From Promethearchaeota archaeon (GTDB lineage: Archaea; Asgardarchaeota; Lokiarchaeia; Sigyniarchaeales; SOKP01), in the NCBI GenBank assembly GCA_004524535.1, contig SDNY01000020.1:1-39688 (forward strand): a DNA stretch of 39,688 nt, given 5' to 3'. Below the pieces are notes generated by a model. The model was not told the DNA's origin and made no database searches. It worked only from the letters and a program-made list of their open reading frames with translations. The position numbers and the translations under genes are program-made. Each line of letters starts with the position of its first letter. Position 1 is the first letter of the stretch. Below, in pieces: positions 33,666-39,688 of the stretch.

Positions 33666-35411
33666 TTAAGGGAGCCCTGTTGGGGGAGTTGATGTTTGTG
33701 ATTTCATTTTTTTTGAAAATTCAATATAATAATTTTTTGAAACATCTTTAAAGTAATCATCATATAACGGAATTCTTAATTTTTGGAAGTTGGTTAACCA
33801 TATTCCAGAAATTAACGCAATACCCCTTGTGCCTGTTAAAGATTCAATATCGCTATATTGAATCCCTCCCCCTAGTATTTTTGACGCTGCTGATTTTTCT
33901 TTTTCTGATCTTAAAGGTAAATTCACTACAGTATTCATATTAGATATGATTGTATCGTCTATTGGAGTATATTGCTGTGAAATTACTTCTAATCCTAAGT
34001 TAAATTTTCTACCTTGCCGAGATATATCCTTGAATACATTACTAAATTTCATTATATCTGGCCGTAATATACTAGGTGCTTCTTCTATTGTAAAGATAAT
34101 AATAGGCATATCATAGGGATCTTTTACATTTGTTCCAGATGAGATATATAACTTTTTCAAATTAGCTTTGTAATTACCAAAGAAATTTTGAGGAAGCGCT
34201 TTACTCAGTTTTGTCTCAAAAGTAGAATAATCAGTTGAGGATTTTAAAGTCTTACGGATATCAAATAAAGTCCTTGCTAATACACTATTAAATAAAAATT
34301 GCTCTAAATCTCTTAATAGCGAGACATTAAATATGATAATTCCTCCTTTTTCTAACTTCTTAATAATCGATGGTAATTTGCTACTTGCATTTGATTGAAA
34401 TATATCTGAATATTCCAACCAGTTAAGACGTCTTCTGATTGCTGAAATTGTTTTTGGATCATGATTTCCTGGTGGGAAATAAGTATCATCTAATAGATTA
34501 TCAATATAATCATCCGGATTATCATGATAAGCAGAGTGTATAGCTCCAGCTTGTAGTTCGTTGAATGAGCCCGTAGCAAAGAGATCTTGGGGTTTTATCT
34601 CTTGATAATTAATTATGCATGGTTCTGCCATACTTTTTACTTCTGTAGGAGGGAGCCCTTTATTTGGATAGAGATAAAACCATTTACCAATTAATTTTTT
34701 AACAGCGCTCACATCCAACGTTTTAATTATATGGTATAATCCATAATCATTACAACCTAATGCGTATTCATCATGCATATCAATTGCGAGCATAGAAACT
34801 TTTGTGCCCTTTCCATTCATTATTACGTTTGCGTTATGTTGAAGTAAGCCATCAATAAAAACTTGATTTAAGTTGGATTTTCCCTGACCTGTTGCACCCG
34901 CAATAAAGAAATGATACATTAAATATTTCAAAGGAAAGAAAACTTTAACATTCGATTCTGATGCTAAATCTCCCATATATATCCCGTCGGGGGTAAAAAT
35001 ATTTTCCAAATAGATTGCTCTATCCTTTTGAATCTCTGATATCTTCATTGAATGGGGCTTTAAAACTTCCTTTTCCATTAGATCTTCAATAAAGAAAAAA
35101 ACATTTAAAGTTTTATGAGTTTCTTTCTTAGATTTTTTATCAATTTCCGTACAAATAATCGGCCGTCCTTGTATTACATACTGAAGTTCAGTCTCTAATT
35201 CGGCTTTTATATAATCTGTCATCCTTACATGTTTTAATTTTTGACGAGTTAAAACATAATCAATAATAGTTTGCTCGTTTAAGATTTGAATTATTATTCT
35301 ATATTCTTTATCGTCACTTTCAGCTTCAAGCTTTATAAATCCATGAAGATGTACATATTTTTCATAAAAAATTTCTATCGTGCTCTCAATTGAGTTTATT
35401 TTTATTATCAT
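33666..35411 (-). CDS. herA: HerA hexameric DNA translocase
   Basis: A 581-residue FtsK/HerA-family ATPase. An N-terminal HAS beta-barrel (about residues 1-120) precedes the RecA-like core, with Walker A FIAGATGQGKSN (about 168-179), Walker B MLAIDMHDEYA, and EEAPSILRP followed by ISRQGRKFNLGLEVISQQ (sensor and arginine-finger region). HerA forms a hexamer that pumps DNA through NurA. It is first in the repair operon, with AGGAATGA before the ATG. The C-terminus is short and Thr/Pro-rich. Confidence 0.94.
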   Translation of the reverse strand: MIIKINSIESTIEIFYEKYVHLHGFIKLEAESDDKEYRIIIQILNEQTIIDYVLTRQKLKHVRMTDYIKAELETELQYVIQGRPIICTEIDKKSKKETHKTLNVFFFIEDLMEKEVLKPHSMKISEIQKDRAIYLENIFTPDGIYMGDLASESNVKVFFPLKYLMYHFFIAGATGQGKSNLNQVFIDGLLQHNANVIMNGKGTKVSMLAIDMHDEYALGCNDYGLYHIIKTLDVSAVKKLIGKWFYLYPNKGLPPTEVKSMAEPCIINYQEIKPQDLFATGSFNELQAGAIHSAYHDNPDDYIDNLLDDTYFPPGNHDPKTISAIRRRLNWLEYSDIFQSNASSKLPSIIKKLEKGGIIIFNVSLLRDLEQFLFNSVLARTLFDIRKTLKSSTDYSTFETKLSKALPQNFFGNYKANLKKLYISSGTNVKDPYDMPIIIFTIEEAPSILRPDIMKFSNVFKDISRQGRKFNLGLEVISQQYTPIDDTIISNMNTVVNLPLRSEKEKSAASKILGGGIQYSDIESLTGTRGIALISGIWLTNFQKLRIPLYDDYFKDVSKNYYIEFSKKMKSQTSTPPTGLP

Positions 35412-35579
35412 CTTTTCATTCCTAATTTAGTTAATTCCTCTTATTATGAGATATATCCAACCAATATAAATAAAAAAAATAATCTTTGATTAGGATTTAT
35501 TTGTTTTCTTAAAAATTATATTTATCTTAATATTTAAACTTAAAAGAGTTTAAAAAATTAATAAATTACAGTTGAAAAT

Positions 35580-37115
35580 TCATAGTGTATGAGTTTGACC
35601 ATCTTTTAAAAGAACGGTATTATAAAAATTATTCGCAAACCACTCAGGATTTTGTGTATGAACTGGAATTATCACGTCCGGATCAATCGTTTCGATTGCC
35701 CATCTAATTTCATTTTGAGAAACATGCCCTGAAGCGTGGTAACCTTTAATAAAATTTGGTTTATCTCGTCCCTCTTGCTCTAAGATTTCGTATCCGTAAA
35801 TTTTGAAATTAAAAGCCTCAAGCCATTTACTTAATCGAATGAAATCATACTCTGACTCTTCCTCAAACGCTTCGCTTGAAGAATACACGTAAGTCCCATA
35901 TTCTGGTCGAATGTCTAATAAATGCTTCATATCATAAAGAGAAAAACAGAGTAGATATTTGTCTTGTTCGCTGGATATTCTTGTCGGATCGATAAAAGCT
36001 GTCTCATTTATTTCCTTTTTAAGGTATTCCTTCTCCCAATTATATCTAACTGCTTTTAATTCTTTATAAATCAATATATCTTTTGTCCTATCAACTCCAT
36101 CTGCCTTTTCAAGCGCTTTTAGCAAATAAGCATCTTTTGCCGATATGATTAACGTTCTCCCTACCTTACTGGCTATTTCTTTAAAAGTCTCTAAGCGCTC
36201 AAAGTTTCTGGCAGAGAAATCAGCAATAACAAGCCCTTTAGATTCCTCAACAGCCTCTAGACAATTTCTAAAAACCATTTCTTCGGACTCGTTTATATCT
36301 TTTCTCGATGTCCTCGTTCCCTCAATTATTAGAATGGAAGCATTTTTCGCTTCGTTAATAAACTTTCTACTCTTTTCTGCTCTCTTGCCATGAAGGCGAA
36401 AATCACCTGTGTAAGCAATTGTCGAATCACCCTCCAAAATATAAGCTGTAGATCCATATATAGAATGATCTACTTCAAAAGCTTTAATTTCGAAGGGAGT
36501 TGAGCAATCATCAATCGTACAAATGTGCCCTGCTTCTATCTGTTTTTGTTTTTTAACACTTGTCAAAATAAATTCTTTAAAAGGTTCTGAAAAACCTTTT
36601 GTACAAATAAAATTTCGACCTTTATATTTACTTAATTTCCTTCGATCTGCTTTTAGAACTCTGTCGTCCTTATCGTCTGGCAATCTTTCTGAAAAATAAG
36701 CAACATCTGACCCAACTTTAGCTGATGAAGTGTCTAAAATCGCTTTTAGTAACATTAATGTTGATGGCGATGCGATTATTGGAATATTTTCGTCAAGCAA
36801 TCCCATATTTCCAAAATGATCCATATGCGCATGACTAAGCAAGACTGCTTCTACATTCAACGAGGGAAATATGGATATATCGAGATCCGAAGGGATTAAA
36901 TCTTTACGATAAATATTGAGCCGAGGGATTAATTCAAGAGAAATATGATCGTAAATCCCTCTGGCGCTTCGATCGAATAAAAATTCTTGATAATACACTT
37001 TATACTTTGCAAAATTCATGCCAAAATCAAGAAAAACGCCCTTTTTGTTTTCTTCTACGTAAATCTTGTTCCCACCTATTGTCTCGGCACCATCATATAC
37101 TCTTACTTTTGTCAT
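35580..37115 (-). CDS. Beta-CASP metallo-beta-lactamase nuclease, RNase J-like
   Basis: A 511-residue MBL/beta-CASP protein. The zinc site is HAHMDHFGN (about residues 94-102), with VDHSIYGS, YTGDFRLHG and a C-terminal PVHTQNPEWF. The beta-CASP insert contains IIEGTRTSRK, ISAKDAYLLK and KGYHASGHVSQNEI. The order and the HASGH segment match RNase J-type nucleases, which trim RNA from the 5' end. An oddity is an insertion of about 50 residues (about 120-180, DDKDDRVLKADRRKLSKYK) between the zinc motif and the CASP part. It lies 168 nt upstream of herA on the same strand. Confidence 0.88.
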   Translation of the reverse strand: MTKVRVYDGAETIGGNKIYVEENKKGVFLDFGMNFAKYKVYYQEFLFDRSARGIYDHISLELIPRLNIYRKDLIPSDLDISIFPSLNVEAVLLSHAHMDHFGNMGLLDENIPIIASPSTLMLLKAILDTSSAKVGSDVAYFSERLPDDKDDRVLKADRRKLSKYKGRNFICTKGFSEPFKEFILTSVKKQKQIEAGHICTIDDCSTPFEIKAFEVDHSIYGSTAYILEGDSTIAYTGDFRLHGKRAEKSRKFINEAKNASILIIEGTRTSRKDINESEEMVFRNCLEAVEESKGLVIADFSARNFERLETFKEIASKVGRTLIISAKDAYLLKALEKADGVDRTKDILIYKELKAVRYNWEKEYLKKEINETAFIDPTRISSEQDKYLLCFSLYDMKHLLDIRPEYGTYVYSSSEAFEEESEYDFIRLSKWLEAFNFKIYGYEILEQEGRDKPNFIKGYHASGHVSQNEIRWAIETIDPDVIIPVHTQNPEWFANNFYNTVLLKDGQTHTL

Positions 37116-37230
37116 TTTTAAGACTTCTATTTTTTTCTAAGTTATTTTATTAATATTATATTTTAAATCAATCTATTAAATGAGTGAGAAAAATTTGTGA
37201 TAATTCTATTTACCATCGCAATCAAAAATT

Positions 37231-37241
37231 AAAAAAAAAAA
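37231..37241 (-). terminator. Oligo-T terminator of membrane protein gene 1
   Basis: Eleven A's on the plus strand are a T-run on the transcribed strand about 34 nt after the stop at 37275. The same arrangement recurs after the paralogue (37890-37900), so it is conserved in the duplication. Confidence 0.6.
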
Positions 37242-37274
37242 GGAGTTTAATTTAAAATAGGTCCTTATTTACTT

Positions 37275-37670
37275 TTATTCGCGCTTTTGTATCCAAATAT
37301 GAATACCTAATACAGCGAAAAAGATATTCACAATCATTGCTATTATGACACCCATAGTTAATATCCCATACATAACAATACCAAGAATAAATGCGATTAA
37401 AATTAAAATATTTACGATTACTGCAAATAACACCCAATGCTCAATGTTCTCCCAGTTATCTAATTTCTTATACAACATTATCAAAATTACGACCCAAGCT
37501 ATAAAAATTGCTCCTATTATTCTACCAAGAACCGGAGAAAAGTGTCTTCCAGCATCCATTATTGCATTATAAGACTCATAAGAAATAAAAAGCCATGCGC
37601 CGTAAAAGATCACCACTAATATAGCTGCAATCCAAAATATTTTAAGTTCTTTCTCAACATCAAATGCCAT
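37275..37670 (-). CDS. 131-residue four-helix membrane protein, copy 1
   Basis: A small integral membrane protein: cytoplasmic MAFDVEKELK, then four hydrophobic helices at about 10-30, 45-65, 75-95 and 100-122, ending IQKRE. A charged loop KKLDNWENIEHW lies between helices 2 and 3. No family is recognised. GGAGGG precedes the ATG. It is one of a tandem pair with the gene at 37933; the two proteins are identical at more than half of positions, and their leaders and terminators are similar too. The gene just beyond (38590) has the same length and layout but is much diverged. Confidence 0.8.
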   Translation of the reverse strand: MAFDVEKELKIFWIAAILVVIFYGAWLFISYESYNAIMDAGRHFSPVLGRIIGAIFIAWVVILIMLYKKLDNWENIEHWVLFAVIVNILILIAFILGIVMYGILTMGVIIAMIVNIFFAVLGIHIWIQKRE

Positions 37671-37810
37671 TATTTTCCCTCCAAATATTTTTTTTTTAAT
37701 TTTTTGATTTTCACTTTTTTGTTAAAAGTAAGTAAATAATAAATAAGATCAGTTTTAAATCTTTCAAGAAAAATTGTATGAAATTTGGTTTTTTTGAACT
37801 GCTAACTAAA

Positions 37811-37858
37811 AGCGATTTTTGACCATAATTTTCTCTTTAGAGACAACAATATATAAAT
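37811..37858 (-). promoter_or_regulatory. Conserved promoter block of membrane protein gene 1
   Basis: A 48-nt block, about 80% identical to 38466-38513, lies 140-190 nt upstream of the start codon. On the transcribed strand it holds a TATA-like ATTTATATATTG followed by TCTCTAAAGAG. A start near 37825 would give a leader of about 150 nt, long for an archaeon. Confidence 0.5.
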
Positions 37859-37889
37859 TATTATCTTTTTGTAAGTTCGCAAAAAAAAT

Positions 37890-37900
37890 AAAAAAAAAAA
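37890..37900 (-). terminator. Oligo-T terminator of membrane protein gene 2
   Basis: Eleven A's on the plus strand lie about 33 nt after the stop at 37933, matching the terminator of the sister gene. Confidence 0.6.
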
Positions 37901-37932
37901 GATTTTAATTTAAAATAGGTCCTTATTTACTT

Positions 37933-38328
37933 TTATTCGCGCTTTTGCATTATAATATGAATACCTAATATAGTGAAAAAGATATTAATAATTATAACTA
38001 TTATGACACCCACACCGAAGATCCCATACATAACAATACCAATAATTTCAGCGATTAAAATTAAAATTTGTACCATTACTCCGAAATACATCCACTCCTC
38101 AATTTTCTCCCAGTTATCAAGTTTCTTGAATATTCTTATTCCAATTATTGCCCAAGCTATATAAATTCCTCCTATAATTCTAGAAGAAACTGGATCAAAG
38201 TAGCGATGACTACCCAATAGTGCACGATAAGATTCAGGGGAGATGTAAAGCCACACTCCATAAACGAGCAACACTATTATACCTGTAATCCACCATATTT
38301 TAATTTCTTTCTCAACATCAAATGCCAT
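37933..38328 (-). CDS. 131-residue four-helix membrane protein, copy 2
   Basis: The sister of copy 1, with the same start (MAFDVEKE), the same loop KKLDNWEKIEEW and the same end (MQKRE). I start it at the ATG at 38328 by homology. An upstream in-frame ATG at 38430 would add 34 residues that correspond to the leader of copy 1 and is rejected. Its Shine-Dalgarno sequence (GACGGG) is weaker than that of copy 1. Function unknown; a small membrane sensor or stress protein is one guess. Confidence 0.8.
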   Translation of the reverse strand: MAFDVEKEIKIWWITGIIVLLVYGVWLYISPESYRALLGSHRYFDPVSSRIIGGIYIAWAIIGIRIFKKLDNWEKIEEWMYFGVMVQILILIAEIIGIVMYGIFGVGVIIVIIINIFFTILGIHIIMQKRE

Positions 38329-38465
38329 TGTTTTTCCCGTCAAATTTTTTTTATTGAATTTTTTAAATTTCACTTTTTTATTAAAAGTAAGTAATAAATA
38401 AGAAAAGTTCAGTTTTAAATGTTTTAGCAAAATTGTGCGAATTTTAGCTTTATTAACCAGTTAAC

Positions 38466-38513
38466 AGCGATTTATAACCATAAATTTCTTTTTAGAGACA
38501 ATAATGTATAAAT
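38466..38513. promoter_or_regulatory. Conserved block, possibly bidirectional promoter
   Basis: This block, matching 37811-37858, lies upstream of copy 2 on the minus strand. Its end (TGTATAAATA, 38505-38514) also reads as a TATA box on the plus strand for the gene at 38590, about 80 nt away. The two divergent genes may share this element. Confidence 0.4.
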
Positions 38514-38589
38514 ACTTGCTCATCATAAGGTTAAAATATCTAACAAAAAATATAACTCTAATATTAAAAAAAAAAAGAGGATAAACCTA

Positions 38590-38985
38590 ATGACGGAAAT
38601 CTCAAAAAGGATGAAATTACTTTTAATAATTAATACGATTGCTGCTTTTATCTATGGATTTTTATATTTGGCTATTCCAGAGATCCTTGCCGATTTAAAT
38701 GATCCCACTAATTATGATCCCCATTTTTGGAGACTTTGGGGTGGACTTTGTATCGTTTTCGGAATTTTTGGCATTCTCATGATTAAGAGAGCAGAATGGG
38801 AGGGCATAAAAATTCTTATAGAGTTTGTGATCATATGGCTTATAATGACAAACATTATAAATATAGCGACCATGTTCATTATACCTCGTTCAGCAGTCAA
38901 TTTCGCAAGCGAATTATTTGATATTATACTAATTTTCGCTTTAATAGGTGCTAATACTTATTTATACTTACAAGAGGGGCAATAG
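38590..38985 (+). CDS. 131-residue four-helix membrane protein, diverged relative
   Basis: The same length and four-helix layout as the two preceding proteins: basic N-terminus (MTEISKRMK), helix 1 at 10-30 with AFIYGFLYLAIPEIL, a PHFWRLWGG segment before helix 2, a charged loop KRAEWEGIK, and helices 3 and 4. The YG-(L/I)YL-x-PE motif in helix 1 matches the YGVWLYISPES stretch of copy 2, supporting common descent. AGAGGAT precedes the ATG. It is divergent from copy 2. Function unknown. Confidence 0.75.
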   Translation: MTEISKRMKLLLIINTIAAFIYGFLYLAIPEILADLNDPTNYDPHFWRLWGGLCIVFGIFGILMIKRAEWEGIKILIEFVIIWLIMTNIINIATMFIIPRSAVNFASELFDIILIFALIGANTYLYLQEGQ

Positions 38986-39067
38986 AATAGAGACAAGAAC
39001 ATTAAATAAAAAATTAAATCCCTTTTTTTTTCCTTAATTATAATAGTAGTGTAGAATCTTTCAAAAT

Positions 39068-39688
39068 TTAAAGAGACTTGGGATCAAGCAAAGGAACGGC
39101 AAAGATTTCCCACACAGGTTTACTATTTAAATTTACCTTCTGAATGGCTCCCTTTAAGAATCGATGATATTTCTCTGGGATATTTTCCACAATATTGACT
39201 AGCTCTCCCTTCCCAGCTTGTTCAATCAGAGGAAGGCACCACTTTTGTGGCACTTTTGCATATATGGCCTCAATCAATACTAATTTTTGATATAATTCAT
39301 GTGACTCTTCGCCAAATTGATTAATGATTTGATCAATATCTTCCCAAAAATCTTTAAAGACCTTTGGTTTAAATTTGTTAGATTTCATCTGACTTTCTAA
39401 TGGCTTCTTATATTTTTCTTCAAACTTTATAGTAATTTCCTCAGCAAGCCCGCTGAGAATGTGTTCGGTGGAGGAGCCAAGAGGCATTTGATAATCGATA
39501 ATTAACACGGATAAAATATGCTCCCCCGGATTGAATCGAGCTTCTAAAGTTCCCGATCGAATTAATGATACACCCGCGGGAAAGTGCAAGTCTTTAGCAA
39601 AATTATTGAGAGCTGATAAAAATCCAGACATTAATTGATCCTTGTCTACTTCCCCAAAATCCACAATTGAATACTTATACAGTAAAAT
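39068..39688 (-). CDS. Longin-like Asgard protein, 5' end beyond window
   Basis: The reading frame stays open to the window edge, and the segment before the GTG at 39664 (LLYKYSIV) looks like the first beta strand, so the true start lies outside. The visible part has the longin/roadblock-like pattern: a strand, the helix DKDQLMSGFLSALNNFA, strands around VSLIRSGTLEARF and HILSVLIID, then the helix ILSGLAEEITIKFEEKY. A helical C-terminal extension (residues about 95-198) follows. Proteins of this type occur in many copies in Lokiarchaeia, with suspected roles in small-GTPase or membrane regulation. Confidence 0.7.
   Translation of the reverse strand: MLLYKYSIVDFGEVDKDQLMSGFLSALNNFAKDLHFPAGVSLIRSGTLEARFNPGEHILSVLIIDYQMPLGSSTEHILSGLAEEITIKFEEKYKKPLESQMKSNKFKPKVFKDFWEDIDQIINQFGEESHELYQKLVLIEAIYAKVPQKWCLPLIEQAGKGELVNIVENIPEKYHRFLKGAIQKVNLNSKPVWEIFAVPLLDPKSL

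Larger units (their letters stand above)
37245..38513. repeat. Tandem duplication including leader and terminator
   Basis: Unit 1 (37245-37858) and unit 2 (37903-38513) align throughout: the post-stop sequence AATAGGTCCTTATTTACTTT, the coding region, the leader and the upstream promoter block. The offset between units is 655-658 nt. The noncoding parts are nearly as similar as the genes. Confidence 0.8.

Noticed and set aside
38329-38430. Upstream ATG extending membrane protein copy 2 by 34 residues
   Set aside because: The extension corresponds to noncoding leader in copy 1, and the shared MAFDVEKE start is clearly the real one.
1-39688. tRNA, rRNA, CRISPR arrays, insertion sequences
   Set aside because: I saw no cloverleaf with a T-loop consensus, no regularly spaced repeats and no transposase. 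The only mobile-type hint is the small HNH protein.

Overview
The window is AT-rich archaeal DNA and most resembles an Asgard archaeon of the Lokiarchaeia type. The archaeal signs are a HerA-NurA-Mre11-Rad50 operon, Alba, a short histone, a His-type (Sec11-like) signal peptidase, TATA-box promoters, and thiolase/DUF35 genes of archaeal type. Two proteins look like the longin-type proteins that Asgard genomes carry in many copies. These sit beside anaerobic 'bacterial-style' acyl-CoA metabolism. The lineage call is an inference from gene content; there is no rRNA or ribosomal protein in the window.

Layout. (1) 42-3164: a small membrane protein, a gene-poor 0.6 kb stretch, then etfB-etfA. (2) 3495-8016: acyl-CoA dehydrogenase, divergent from a B12-dependent acyl-CoA mutase operon (catalytic subunit, B12 subunit, MeaB GTPase). 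(3) 8033-11765: a small HNH protein, three uncharacterised genes (the first with a longin-like part), and a membrane protein ending in a Nudix domain. (4) 11875-16549: a GH3 glycosidase followed by two tandem URO-D-fold paralogues. (5) 16655-20362: a CoA-transferase-fold pair and a tungsten aldehyde:ferredoxin oxidoreductase. (6) 20527-24077: corrinoid adenosyltransferase, a metallo-beta-lactamase protein and unknown genes. (7) 24274-28929: MaoC hydratase, thiolase plus DUF35, signal peptidase, Alba, a 38-residue peptide gene and a histone. (8) 28989-37115: Rad50, Mre11, NurA, HerA and an RNase J-like nuclease. (9) 37275-39688: three 131-residue four-helix membrane proteins, two of them a tandem duplication, and an edge-truncated longin-like protein.

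How it fits together. ETF, acyl-CoA dehydrogenase, MaoC hydratase, thiolase/DUF35, CoA-transferase-like pair and acyl-CoA mutase together suggest breakdown or remodelling of fatty, branched or cyclic acyl-CoAs. Electrons would pass through a ferredoxin-domain ETF and AOR to ferredoxin. The adenosyltransferase would supply the coenzyme B12 that the mutase needs.

The most striking observation is in the corrinoid adenosyltransferase gene. Its P-loop codons are interrupted by 31 nt that carry a stop and shift the frame. The interruption folds into a bulge-helix-bulge-like structure with two 3-nt bulges and a 4-bp central helix. Joining at the same point in each bulge restores a family-typical P-loop exactly. 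This is a strong candidate for an archaeal mRNA intron removed by the tRNA-splicing machinery. The same gene and nurA also appear to start at ATT codons behind good Shine-Dalgarno sequences.
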